From an uncultured Paracoccaceae bacterium (GTDB taxonomy: Bacteria > Pseudomonadota > Alphaproteobacteria > Rhodobacterales > Rhodobacteraceae): a stretch of 16,213 nucleotides of DNA. The stretch spans positions 1 to 16,213 of the forward strand of contig CAKZNY010000195.1 in the NCBI GenBank assembly GCA_937132145.1. Direction: 5' to 3'. The notes under the pieces were generated by a model. It had not been told where the DNA came from, searched no databases, and worked only from the letters and a program-made list of their open reading frames with translations. Position numbers and translations under genes: made by a program. Shown piece by piece: positions 1 through 7,450 of this stretch. Each line of letters begins with the position of its first letter. The stretch's first letter is position 1.

Positions 1-2
1 CC

Positions 3-656
3 GATATTGACCGCACGCGGATTTATATGCCCTTCGAGGAGGCGCAAAGTTTCTTTAACCGCGAGGGTACGGCCGACGAGCTGGAGATCGCTGTTGCCAA
101 CCCCGAGACCGTTGATGACATGCGCTTGGCTTTGATCGAGGCGGCGGGGCAACGTGTGGTGATCTGGACATGGCGCGATGCATCTGGCGCATTTTTACGG
201 GCGCTGGAGGTGGAGGACAACGTGATGTTTATCCTGATGTCGATCCTTGTACTGATCGCGGCGATGAACATTATTTCCGGCCTGATAATGCTGGTGAAAA
301 ACAAAACCCGGGACATCGGCATCCTGCGCACCATGGGCCTGACGCAAGGGTCGATCATGCGGATATTCTTTATCAGCGGGGCAAGCATTGGCTTGGTTGG
401 CACCGCGCTGGGCGTCATTCTGGGGAGCCTGTTCGCGATCTATATCGATCCGGTTTTCGCCTTTGTTGACGGCATTATGGGCGGCGGCGTCTGGGACCCG
501 AATGTGCGGTATCTCTCGAAGCTTCCTGCAAAGCTGGAACTGCGCGATGTGCTAAGCGCCGTTACCCTTTCGTTAACCCTTTCGTTCGTTATTACCATCT
601 TCCCAGCACGTCGCGCGGCCAAGATGGATCCGGTGGAGGCGTTAAGGAATGAGTAA
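3..656 (+). CDS. lolC/lolE: LolC/LolE-family lipoprotein-releasing permease, 3' part (5' end outside window)
   Basis: Inner-membrane permease of the Lol ABC transporter, which extracts lipoproteins from the inner membrane and passes them to LolA. The reading frame is open from base 3, so the gene begins before the window and only the last 217 codons are visible; the ATG at 27 is internal. Three hydrophobic segments are seen: about bases 222-291 (starting near [16 protein letters not shown]), 354-446 and 549-610. The stretch after the first, [15 protein letters not shown], is the typical cytoplasmic coupling region of LolC/E/FtsX-type permeases. It ends with [17 protein letters not shown], the usual MacB/LolC C-terminal tail. 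Its last 8 bases overlap lolD, so the two are almost certainly co-transcribed and coupled. Alphaproteobacteria often have one LolC/E-like permease, so assignment to LolC or LolE is left open. Confidence 0.92.
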   Translation, partial: DIDRTRIYMPFEEAQSFFNREGTADELEIAVANPETVDDMRLALIEAAGQRVVIWTWRDASGAFLRALEVEDNVMFILMSILVLIAAMNIISGLIMLVKNKTRDIGILRTMGLTQGSIMRIFFISGASIGLVGTALGVILGSLFAIYIDPVFAFVDGIMGGGVWDPNVRYLSKLPAKLELRDVLSAVTLSLTLSFVITIFPARRAAKMDPVEALRNE

Positions 657-1326
657 TACATCCCTGAAACTCACCGATATTCACCGAACCTTTAACAAAG
701 GTAAACCGAACGAAGTTTTGGTGCTGGACGGTGTTTCCATGTCGTTGAATGCGGGCGAGGTGGTGGCACTGGTGGCCCCCTCGGGTGCGGGAAAATCGAC
801 GTTGCTGCATATCGCAGGACTGCTGGATAAGGTGGACAGCGGGACAGTCGAGGTCGGGGGGGAACTCGCCTCGGGTCAGTCGGACCGGATGCGGACACGA
901 ATGCGGCGCAATAGCATCGGGTTTGTGTATCAGTTCCATTACCTGTTGCCGGAATTTTCAGCGCTAGAGAATATCGTCTTGCCGCAGCGCGCGGCGGGTG
1001 TACCCAAAGGCGAAGCGCAAGCGCGGGCCGAGGATTTGCTATGCAAGGTTGGGCTGTCGCACCGCTTAACGCACCGTCCCGGGGAATTGTCGGGTGGCGA
1101 GCAGCAGCGGGTAGCGTTCTGTCGTGCCTTAGCGAATGGCCCTCGCGTTTTGTTGGCGGATGAACCGACGGGAAACCTCGACCCCGACACATCGGACCGT
1201 GTTTTTGAAACATTGTTGGAGCTGGTGCGCGAGACCGGCCTGTCGGCATTAATCGCTACACATAATCTTGATTTGGCATCCCGCATGGATCGGGTGTTAA
1301 CTTTATCACAAGGACGCTTAGAGTAA
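649..1326 (+). CDS. lolD: Lipoprotein-releasing system ATP-binding protein LolD
   Basis: ATPase subunit of the Lol lipoprotein exporter, working at the cytoplasmic face with the LolC/E permease encoded just upstream. It has 225 residues, the normal length. Visible motifs are the Walker A loop APSGAGKST at 43-51, Q-loop Gln95, ABC signature LSGGEQQR at 147-154, Walker B RVLLADEP at 166-173 and the switch His205 in LIATH. The first Walker A glycine is Ala here; as far as I know this is common in alphaproteobacterial LolD, so the enzyme should be active. The ATG lies inside the permease gene (8-base overlap), which supports translational coupling. It belongs to the MacB/LolD subfamily; the permease tail upstream makes LolD the best reading. 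Confidence 0.95.
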   Translation: MSNTSLKLTDIHRTFNKGKPNEVLVLDGVSMSLNAGEVVALVAPSGAGKSTLLHIAGLLDKVDSGTVEVGGELASGQSDRMRTRMRRNSIGFVYQFHYLLPEFSALENIVLPQRAAGVPKGEAQARAEDLLCKVGLSHRLTHRPGELSGGEQQRVAFCRALANGPRVLLADEPTGNLDPDTSDRVFETLLELVRETGLSALIATHNLDLASRMDRVLTLSQGRLE

Positions 1327-1367
1327 GCCTAATAGAATCACTTATTATCTATCAAAATTACAAAACC

Positions 1368-1384
1368 TCTCGGAGGCTCCGAGA
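1368..1384. other. Short perfect hairpin downstream of lolD
   Basis: A 7-bp perfect stem (TCTCGGA/TCCGAGA) with a 3-nt loop, 41 nt after the lolD stop and 60 nt before the glutamate dehydrogenase start. There is no T-run after it on the + strand, so it is not a standard intrinsic terminator. It may be a transcript-end stabiliser or chance. Confidence 0.25.
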
Positions 1385-1444
1385 TCACCAAGCTGCGTTA
1401 AAGATGGTTAACAAAACCACAATATAACCTGAGGGAATACACAC

Positions 1445-2869
1445 ATGACGACCGAACCAAGTTTTCGTGAATCCGTAGATATTATGTTCAACCGTGCTGT
1501 GAAGCTGATGGATCTGTCGCCGGGGTTGGAGCAGAAAATCAGGGTTTGCAACTCGACCTACACTGTACGCTTCGGGGTGCGATTGCGCGGGGAAATCCAT
1601 ACGTTTACGGGGTACCGTTCGGTGCATTCGGAACATATGGAACCCGTGAAAGGCGGCATCCGTTTTTCCATGAGCGTGGAGCAGGACGAGGTGGAAGCGC
1701 TGGCCGCCCTGATGACCTATAAATGCGCGCTGGTGCAGGCACCGTTTGGCGGCTCCAAGGGCGGTTTGCGGATCGACCCGCGCGAGTGGGATGAACACGA
1801 GATGGAACAGATCACACGGCGCTTTGCCTACGAGCTGATCAAGCGTGATCTGATTAACCCTTCGCAAAACGTACCGGCACCGGACATGGGCACCGGCGAG
1901 CGCGAGATGGCATGGATCGTGGATCAGTACCGCCGGATGAACACCACGGACATCAACGCGGCAGCCTGTGTGACGGGCAAGCCGATCAACGCTGGTGGCA
2001 TTCAAGGCCGTGTGGAAGCGACGGGGCGCGGCGTGCAATACGCCCTTCGGGAGTTCTTCCGTTACGACGAAGACAAGGCCAAGGCGAATCTGACCGGCAC
2101 GCTTAAGGACAAGCTGGTAATCGTTCAGGGCCTTGGCAACGTGGGCTATCACGCGGCGAAGTTTGTATCAGAAGAGGACGGCTCGAAGGTCATCGCGGTG
2201 ATTGAGCGCGACGGGGCGGTTGTGAACCCTGACGGGCTGAACATCGAGCTGCTTAAAGAGCACGTTACAATGACGGGCGGGGTGAAGGATTTTCTGGCCG
2301 GTGAGTTTATCGAGGATGGCGCCTCGGTTCTGGAAATGGATTGCGATATTCTTATTCCTGCGGCTTTGGAGGGGGTTATCAACCTGACCAACGCGGACAG
2401 AATCAAGGCGAACTTGATTATCGAGGCGGCGAACGGGCCGATCACGTCCGGCGCGGATGAAATTTTGGTTAACAAGGGCGTGGTTATTATTCCCGACCTG
2501 TATGCCAATGCGGGCGGTGTGACGGTTTCTTATTTTGAATGGGTCAAAAACCTTAGCCACATCCGGTTTGGTCGTATGCAGCGCCGCCAAGAGGAAACGC
2601 GCCACCAGTTATTGCTGAACGAATTGCAGCGTCTTGGTGACGATCCCTCGATCAACTGGGAACTGTCGGATTCCTTCAAGTCGAAGTATCTGAAGGGCGC
2701 GGACGAGCTGGAACTTGTGCGCTCGGGGCTAGACGATTCCATGCGGGCGGCCTACCAGTCGATGCGGGCGGTTTGGCATAATCGCGATGATGTGCCAGAC
2801 TTGCGCACAGCCGCGTTCATTGTTTCGATTGAACGGGTTGCAGCGAGTTATCGCTCCAAAGGGCTATAA
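1445..2869 (+). CDS. gdhA: Glutamate dehydrogenase (Glu/Leu/Phe/Val dehydrogenase family)
   Basis: Reversible oxidative deamination of glutamate to 2-oxoglutarate and ammonium, cytoplasmic, linking nitrogen and central carbon metabolism. It has 474 residues. The substrate region contains PVKGGIRF (67-74), YK at 92-93, and PFGGSKGG with the presumed catalytic Lys105. VPAPDMGTGERE carries the catalytic-type Asp147. VTGKP (176-180) and the GRVEATGRGV block (188-197) are the family fingerprint. A Rossmann motif GLGNVG lies at 229-234. The line-up (ITRRF, VPAPDM.TGEREM, ACVTGKP) resembles mitochondrial GLUD-type enzymes more than the Escherichia coli NADPH enzyme; that comparison is from memory. 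Cofactor preference cannot be read with certainty. GAGGG about 9 nt upstream of the ATG supports the start. It stands alone, probably with its own promoter in the 118-nt gap after lolD. Confidence 0.95.
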   Translation: MTTEPSFRESVDIMFNRAVKLMDLSPGLEQKIRVCNSTYTVRFGVRLRGEIHTFTGYRSVHSEHMEPVKGGIRFSMSVEQDEVEALAALMTYKCALVQAPFGGSKGGLRIDPREWDEHEMEQITRRFAYELIKRDLINPSQNVPAPDMGTGEREMAWIVDQYRRMNTTDINAAACVTGKPINAGGIQGRVEATGRGVQYALREFFRYDEDKAKANLTGTLKDKLVIVQGLGNVGYHAAKFVSEEDGSKVIAVIERDGAVVNPDGLNIELLKEHVTMTGGVKDFLAGEFIEDGASVLEMDCDILIPAALEGVINLTNADRIKANLIIEAANGPITSGADEILVNKGVVIIPDLYANAGGVTVSYFEWVKNLSHIRFGRMQRRQEETRHQLLLNELQRLGDDPSINWELSDSFKSKYLKGADELELVRSGLDDSMRAAYQSMRAVWHNRDDVPDLRTAAFIVSIERVAASYRSKGL

Positions 2870-2920
2870 GGTAAACAATCTGTCCTGAAAACTGGGCATA
2901 ATAATCAGGTGAACCGGCAT

Positions 2921-2950
2921 TACCTTTTGGTGAACTTGTTTTGAAAGGTA
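2921..2950 (+). promoter_or_regulatory. Hairpin that could mask the ribosome binding site of the pirin gene
   Basis: TACCTTTT (2921-2928) pairs with GAAAGGTA (2943-2950): seven Watson-Crick pairs plus one U-G closing pair, with a 14-nt loop. The 3' arm contains the only Shine-Dalgarno-like sequence (GAAAGG) ahead of the ATG at 2958, so folding would hide it. Stability is modest because four of the pairs are A-U. This is a visible structure; a regulatory role is inference. Confidence 0.35.
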
Positions 2951-2957
2951 TAAAAAA

Positions 2958-3863
2958 ATGTCGTTCCGTCCTGTTAAATCCGAAACCCTTGCGCAACCAA
3001 CAATTGAGGGCGCGGGGGTTCATCTGCACCGTGCTTTCGGGTTTCACGACCCGAGCATGCTGGACCCGTTCCTGCTGTTCGACGATTTTCGTAACGATGA
3101 TCCGGCGAAATCCGTGAAGGGTTTTCCGTGGCATCCCCATCGCGGGATCGAGACGATCACCTATGTGTTGGCGGGCAATATCACGCATGAGGACAGCCTC
3201 GGAAACTCCGGTAATCTGGGCGCGGGGGATGTGCAATGGATGACGGCTGGTTCCGGCATTATGCATCAGGAAATGCCCAAGCCGAATGTGGCGGGGCAGA
3301 TGCACGGGTTCCAGTTGTGGGCGAATTTGCCAGCGGACCAGAAGATGACGACACCGCGGTATCAGGATGTGACAGCCTCGGATATTCCCGAGATTATTGA
3401 CGATGACGGCACACGGGTGAAGGTGATTATCGGTGAATTCTGGGGCAAATCAGGACCGGTTGACGGTATCGCGGCTGACCCGCAATACCTCGATGTCTGG
3501 ATCCCGCCGAATGTTCGAAAAACATTGCCGGTGGATGCTTACCGGCATGTGTTTGCGTATATATTTGACGGGTCGGGGACATTCCGCGATGCCTCCAAAC
3601 CTTACGGTGTTCGGATCGAAAAAGAAGTGGCCGGCGAGGAGGTGAACATCCGCGATATGTCCGGCAACCGCACCTTGGTGCAATTCGATACGGGCGACGA
3701 GATCACTGTTCAGGCAGGCGAACACGGCATGCGGTTTTTGCTGGTTTCGGGTCGGCCTATTCAGGAACCCGTAGCGTGGCATGGGCCGATTGTAATGAAC
3801 ACACAGGAAGAATTACGCCAAGCGATGCAGGATTTGAACAACGGGACGTTTATCAAACCTTAG
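2958..3863 (+). CDS. Pirin family protein (bicupin)
   Basis: Pirins are iron-binding bicupin proteins; some have quercetin 2,3-dioxygenase activity and others act as redox-sensing regulators. The protein has 301 residues, the usual length. The N-terminal cupin shows the full metal set: His59 and His61 in WHPHRGIETITYVL, and His103 and Glu105 in GSGIMHQEMP. GDVQWMTAG just before the second pair is also typical. The C-terminal cupin (about 175-290) lacks these ligands, as in other pirins. The ATG at 2958 follows GAAAGG with an A-rich spacer. The stop codon overlaps the stop of the convergent phosphatase gene on the other strand, so there is no intergenic terminator. No substrate can be deduced from the context. 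Confidence 0.93.
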   Translation: MSFRPVKSETLAQPTIEGAGVHLHRAFGFHDPSMLDPFLLFDDFRNDDPAKSVKGFPWHPHRGIETITYVLAGNITHEDSLGNSGNLGAGDVQWMTAGSGIMHQEMPKPNVAGQMHGFQLWANLPADQKMTTPRYQDVTASDIPEIIDDDGTRVKVIIGEFWGKSGPVDGIAADPQYLDVWIPPNVRKTLPVDAYRHVFAYIFDGSGTFRDASKPYGVRIEKEVAGEEVNIRDMSGNRTLVQFDTGDEITVQAGEHGMRFLLVSGRPIQEPVAWHGPIVMNTQEELRQAMQDLNNGTFIKP

Positions 3864-4366
3864 GCAAGTTCCTTGGGTGTCACGTAATCCACAAGATGTG
3901 CCGTGCCAAAATCGAGCGCCGACCAGTCGTCAATCGGCAGCTCTAGCACGGTGGTAGCGCCTGACGGATATTTGTCAAACGTCGCATGGTGCGGGGCGGG
4001 ATCTACGCGCATGTCGCGGGCCATCGTGCCGATGCCGGGGTTGTGGGCGACGACCAAAACGGTTTCGCCCTTGCCGCTTGCACGAATTATGTCGCGAATT
4101 TCACCGGATGGGGCATTGTAAAGTTCCCGCTCGGTGGTCACCTCGGGATTGCCCGTTAAGCCTGCGGCCACGCGCTCCCATGTCTCAACGCAGCGGCTTG
4201 CGGATGAAACGATCACGAGGTCGGGTGCATAACCTTGCGCCGCTAGCCACACACCCAAACCGTCTGCGCCATTTCGGCCGCGCACATCCAAGGGGCGGTC
4301 GATGTCGGGAAGGTCGCTTTGGGACCATGAGGATTTTGCGTGGCGCATAAGGATCAGTCTTTTCAT
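3860..4366 (-). CDS. SixA-like histidine phosphatase
   Basis: Histidine-phosphatase (phosphoglycerate-mutase-like) superfamily protein of 168 residues. It resembles SixA, which removes phosphate from phosphohistidine in phosphorelay or PTS proteins. LMRHAKS holds the phospho-accepting His9 and Arg8. Arg58 in SSASRCVET and His108 in VVAHNPG complete the catalytic pocket. RHA rather than RHG is usual in the SixA branch. A strong AAGGAG lies 8 nt ahead of its ATG, within the last codons of the ferredoxin-like gene that ends 5 nt upstream, so it is the last gene of a desaturase-ferredoxin-phosphatase operon. Its physiological substrate is not evident; the split histidine kinase in this window is 10 kb away and there is no sign they are linked. 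Confidence 0.88.
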   Translation of the reverse strand: MKRLILMRHAKSSWSQSDLPDIDRPLDVRGRNGADGLGVWLAAQGYAPDLVIVSSASRCVETWERVAAGLTGNPEVTTERELYNAPSGEIRDIIRASGKGETVLVVAHNPGIGTMARDMRVDPAPHHATFDKYPSGATTVLELPIDDWSALDFGTAHLVDYVTPKELA

Positions 4367-4371
4367 TGCTA

Positions 4372-4998
4372 TTACTCCTTGTGAAACGCCCGCATGTGAA
4401 AGGCGGATTGCGAAGGCAATCGTTTATTCTGCCCGATTGGGCATGCGCGGCGCACAATGCAGCCGCTGGAAAGGCACTCGTTTCCGGCTGTATCCAGGTG
4501 CGCGTGGCACTTGGGAACGTCATATCCATCCTTACCCAAGGCTGCGGCAGGACATGCGGAAAGACAAGGCTTTTCTGAACAATTTTCGCAAGGGGATGAA
4601 CCGGTTGGCGGTAAATCAAGGCGCTCTGGAACCAGTAGCGCGCCGCGATAGGAAACAAACAACCCCGAAGCGTCGTGCACCAATAATCCAACGGGGGATT
4701 GCCACGCGCGCCCGCTTTGCAAAGCCCATTCAATGAACGGGTGATACGGTGGGCCGCCGAAGGGGAATAATGCCGTGGCATCGAACCTGTCGGCCAATGC
4801 GCCGATTACGCGTTGAGACCAACGATCCATAGCGTCTTCTTCTTTGTCTAAATACTCAATACTTTGGGTAAACAAAGGCCAGAACGTCGGCTCATTTGGC
4901 CCCAGCAACACAAGTGTTTGCGCGCTATCGTAGTGAAAGGCGCCGAGGGCAGCCAGCCCTGACGGGCTGGCTGCGTCCGCGATTTCGGTAAGCGTCAT
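4372..4998 (-). CDS. Ferredoxin-like 4Fe-4S protein of unknown function
   Basis: A 208-residue protein whose first 130 residues match no fold I can name; that part includes the FPFGGPPYHPF segment (78-88). The C-terminal third carries eight cysteines. Cys137, 140, 145 and 149 form CENCSEKPCLSACP, and Cys164, 175, 180 and 186 lie in KCHAHL...C....C.....CPIG. The arrangement suggests one or two [4Fe-4S] clusters and loosely recalls the ferredoxin part of epoxyqueuosine reductase QueG, but the catalytic cobalamin domain of QueG is not seen. There is no signal peptide, so it is probably cytoplasmic. Its start codon overlaps the stop of the upstream desaturase-like gene (ATGA), implying coupled synthesis. 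It may supply electrons to that hydroxylase; this is inference from position only. Confidence 0.75.
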   Translation of the reverse strand: MTLTEIADAASPSGLAALGAFHYDSAQTLVLLGPNEPTFWPLFTQSIEYLDKEEDAMDRWSQRVIGALADRFDATALFPFGGPPYHPFIEWALQSGRAWQSPVGLLVHDASGLFVSYRGALLVPERLDLPPTGSSPCENCSEKPCLSACPAAALGKDGYDVPKCHAHLDTAGNECLSSGCIVRRACPIGQNKRLPSQSAFHMRAFHKE

Positions 4999-5789
4999 TT
5001 ATTGGTGAAAGGTAGTTTCAGAACCCAGAGCAGCTTGCTGGGGCGCTCGTCTTGCCAGCGCAGGCCGATCTCCATGTCGTCATGGCCGAGCGATGGTTGG
5101 GCAACGTAGGTGCGGAATATGTGATCCCAGATGGATAGGGAAAAACCGTAGTTGCTGTCATGCTCTTCGCGGATCACCGAGTGGTGGACGCGGTGCATGT
5201 CAGGGGTGACAAAAACGGTGCGCACAATCGCATCGACGCGGGGCGAGAGGCGGATGTTGGCGTGGTTGAACAGGGCAGAGCCGTTCAGGATAATCTCGAA
5301 CAGGATCACGGCGAAGGCGGATGGACCGAGTATGTAGATCAGGCCGATTTTCAGCAGCATCGACAGCGCGATTTCCAGCGGGTGGAAGCGGATGGCGGTG
5401 GTTACGTCCATGTCGCGGTCGGCGTGATGGACTTGATGCAAGCGCCATAGAAGCGGGATTTTGTGGGTGATCAGATGTTGCCCCCAGATTACGAAATCGA
5501 GGATCAGGATTGCGGCTAAAACTTCGACCCAAGCGGGCCAGCCGACGTTGTTGAACAGGCCCAGACCGTTTGCGCTCGCATCAATTGCGGCACCCACAGA
5601 CATAACCGGAATAACCAGGGCCATCAGGTTCAAGGTGGCGCTATCAATAAATGTTAACCCCCAATTGGTAAACCAGCGGCGGTTTCGGGGGACAGGGCGC
5701 GCGCGGCGCGGGATGATAGTCTCGATGATCGCGAAAAGCGCGAACAGGCCGAGAAAGACCGACAGGCGGATGAGTGTTTCGTTTTCCAT
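4995..5789 (-). CDS. Sterol desaturase / fatty acid hydroxylase family membrane protein
   Basis: Integral membrane di-iron oxygenase-type protein of 264 residues. Eight or more histidines form the family signature: HLITH (105-109), HQVHH (118-122), His136 in RFHPLE, His176 in FNHANI, and HRVHH (199-203). NYG at 213-215 and the WDHIFRT motif follow. Hydrophobic spans are at about 8-25, 48-66, 88-104 and 144-170. Members hydroxylate or desaturate sterols, fatty acids, carotenoids or other lipids; the substrate is unknown here, and bacteria of this group generally do not make sterols, so a membrane lipid is more likely. It is first in a three-gene set with the ferredoxin-like protein (4-base overlap) and the SixA-like phosphatase. 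No strong ribosome site precedes the ATG. An AT-rich stretch at 5832-5860 upstream may hold its promoter. Confidence 0.9.
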   Translation of the reverse strand: MENETLIRLSVFLGLFALFAIIETIIPRRARPVPRNRRWFTNWGLTFIDSATLNLMALVIPVMSVGAAIDASANGLGLFNNVGWPAWVEVLAAILILDFVIWGQHLITHKIPLLWRLHQVHHADRDMDVTTAIRFHPLEIALSMLLKIGLIYILGPSAFAVILFEIILNGSALFNHANIRLSPRVDAIVRTVFVTPDMHRVHHSVIREEHDSNYGFSLSIWDHIFRTYVAQPSLGHDDMEIGLRWQDERPSKLLWVLKLPFTNK

Positions 5790-5803
5790 TTGCTGAAGGT
5801 GGG

Positions 5804-5825
5804 CTTGATCTATGTGAAGATCAAG
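5804..5825. other. 8-bp perfect hairpin between argB and the desaturase gene
   Basis: CTTGATCT and AGATCAAG form an 8-bp perfect stem with a 6-nt loop, in the 83-nt gap between the argB stop and the desaturase start (both - strand). No T-run follows on the - strand, so it is not a clear terminator. It could mark the end of the argB transcript or lie in the 5' leader of the desaturase operon. Confidence 0.35.
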
Positions 5826-5872
5826 AGAGTTGTGAAAATATTACATATTATAAATTGAATGTGTTTGCCGCG

Positions 5873-6736
5873 TTACTCGCGGATCAGGCTGCCCGCGCCG
5901 TGTTCGGTGAACAGTTCCAGCAGGCAGGCGTGGGGGGCGCGACCGTCCAGGATGACGACTGCGCGCACGCCGCCCTCGATTGCAGATAGGGCCGTCTGGG
6001 TTTTTGGGATCATTCCGCCAGCGATTACGCCGCTGGCGGTTAACTCGGCTACATGCTCGGGCGTAAGTTGCGTGATGACGTTGCCGTCGGCGTCTTTTAC
6101 GCCGGATACGTCGGTTAACAGCAGCAAGCGATCTGCGTTCAGGCCGGCCGCGATGGCCCCTGCTGCGGTGTCGCCGTTTACGTTATAGGTCTGGCCGTCG
6201 GTCCCCACACCGATGGGGGCGATAACCGGGATCAGGTCGCTGTCGAGGAATGTGTGCAGGACTTCGGGGTTGATTTTGGTCGGGTTACCGACAAATCCGA
6301 GGTCAGGCGTGGCTTTCTCGCATATCATCAGGTTCGCGTCTTTACCCGAAAGCCCGACAGCTTTGCCGCCCTGCTTGTTGATGGCCCCGACGATGCGCTT
6401 GTTGACAGAGCCGGACAGGACCATCTCGACGATCTTCATGGTTTCCGCATCGGTCACCCGTTTGCCGTTCACGAATTTCGATTTCACGCCCTGCTTTTCC
6501 AGCATTTCGTTAATCATCGGGCCGCCGCCGTGGACGATGATCGGCTGCACGTTGACCTGCTTCATCAGCACGATATCGCGCGCGAATTGATCCATCGCGT
6601 CGTCGTCACCCATCGCGTGGCCACCGAATTTGATGACAACAATAGCCCCGTCATAGCGCTGCAAGAAGGGCAGGGCTTCGCTTAGGGTTCTGGCTGTGGC
6701 AATCGAGTCGCGTTGCATCGCTTGTTGTAACTCCAT
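5873..6736 (-). CDS. argB: Acetylglutamate kinase ArgB
   Basis: Phosphorylates N-acetyl-L-glutamate, the second step of arginine synthesis, in the cytoplasm. I place the start at the ATG at 6736 because GAGGAG lies 7 nt upstream. The open frame continues to a TTG at 6790, but that start has no ribosome site. This gives 287 residues. Motifs are KFGGHAM with Lys36, VHGGGP (68-73), LSGKDANL (129-136), [10 protein letters not shown] (187-196), LLTDVSGV (206-213) and GGMIPK (240-245). About 30 residues precede the first beta strand. Such an N-terminal helix is typical of hexameric, arginine-inhibited enzymes and absent from the shorter E. coli enzyme, so feedback control by arginine is likely (inference). 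It follows engB by 63 nt on the same strand and is probably in the same operon. Confidence 0.95.
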   Translation of the reverse strand: MELQQAMQRDSIATARTLSEALPFLQRYDGAIVVIKFGGHAMGDDDAMDQFARDIVLMKQVNVQPIIVHGGGPMINEMLEKQGVKSKFVNGKRVTDAETMKIVEMVLSGSVNKRIVGAINKQGGKAVGLSGKDANLMICEKATPDLGFVGNPTKINPEVLHTFLDSDLIPVIAPIGVGTDGQTYNVNGDTAAGAIAAGLNADRLLLLTDVSGVKDADGNVITQLTPEHVAELTASGVIAGGMIPKTQTALSAIEGGVRAVVILDGRAPHACLLELFTEHGAGSLIRE

Positions 6737-6799
6737 CGGGTGGCTCCTCGCGGTTTTGACTTGTTTAGCCGCTTGGATCGCGAAACCCAAGACCGGAGT

Positions 6800-7450
6800 T
6801 TATTCCATCGTGGCGATGATGGTTCGCAGCACGTCCAGCCCCTCGCCTTTGGCCGAGGAGGTCAGGACGATCTCGGGGTAGGCGGCGGGATATTTGGTTA
6901 GCGTTGCGCGGGTTTTGTCGATGATTTTATCAAGGTCCGGCTTTTTGAGCTTGTCGCATTTGGTCAGCACGACCTGAAATGTTACGGCAGACGATCCCAG
7001 CAAGGTCATGATTTCCTCATCAACGTCTTTAGGCCCGTGGCGCGCATCAATCAGCAAGAAAACGCGGCGCAGGGTGGCGCGGCCAGATAGGTAGGCTTTC
7101 AGCAGGCGCTGCCATTTTGCGACAATGGCGATGGGTGCATTGGCGTAGCCATAACCCGGCAAATCGACCAGATAGTGTTTGTCGAGCAGGGTGAAATAGT
7201 TGATTTCCTGCGTGCGGCCCGGTGTATTGGAGGCGCGCGCCAAGGCTTTGCGACCGGTTAACGCGTTGATCAGCGTTGATTTTCCGACGTTTGAGCGACC
7301 CGCAAAGCAGACCTCCATCCGGTCGGCGGGCGGCAGGCCGTCCATTGCCACGACGCCCTTCAGGAAGTCGGAGTTGCCTGCGAACAGTTTCCGCCCGATC
7401 TCGGCTGTTGCGTGATCGGGAAGTTCTGCGATGGGGAATTGGACGCTCAT
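6800..7450 (-). CDS. engB: Ribosome biogenesis GTP-binding protein EngB (YihA/YsxC)
   Basis: GTPase needed for assembly of the 50S ribosomal subunit, usually essential. It has 216 residues. All G motifs are visible: G1 GRSNVGKST (51-59), G2 region NTPGRT (75-80), G3 DLPGYG (96-101), G4 TKCDK (163-167) and G5 SSAK (198-201). The start ATG overlaps the stop of the MOSC gene (ATGA at 7450-7447), so translation is probably coupled. Its neighbours YidC, MOSC and ArgB form an order I recall as recurring in Rhodobacterales. Nothing in the sequence suggests loss of function. Confidence 0.96.
   Translation of the reverse strand: MSVQFPIAELPDHATAEIGRKLFAGNSDFLKGVVAMDGLPPADRMEVCFAGRSNVGKSTLINALTGRKALARASNTPGRTQEINYFTLLDKHYLVDLPGYGYANAPIAIVAKWQRLLKAYLSGRATLRRVFLLIDARHGPKDVDEEIMTLLGSSAVTFQVVLTKCDKLKKPDLDKIIDKTRATLTKYPAAYPEIVLTSSAKGEGLDVLRTIIATME

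Noticed and set aside
43..51. Residues 43-51 of LolD (bases 775-801): Walker A with Ala for the first Gly as a possible defect
   Set aside because: The essential GxGKST part is intact and I recall this form as usual in alphaproteobacterial LolD.
692..1249. 185-codon open frame on the - strand inside lolD
   Set aside because: It is antisense to a clear lolD; the product is rich in Pro, Arg and His with no family pattern, typical of a shadow of a GC-rich gene.
1385..2152. 255-codon open frame on the - strand under glutamate dehydrogenase
   Set aside because: The + strand product has all glutamate dehydrogenase motifs; the antisense product resembles nothing and has no ribosome site.
6737..6790. 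18-codon extension of ArgB from a TTG
   Set aside because: The ATG at 6736 has GAGGAG at ideal spacing and gives the expected length.
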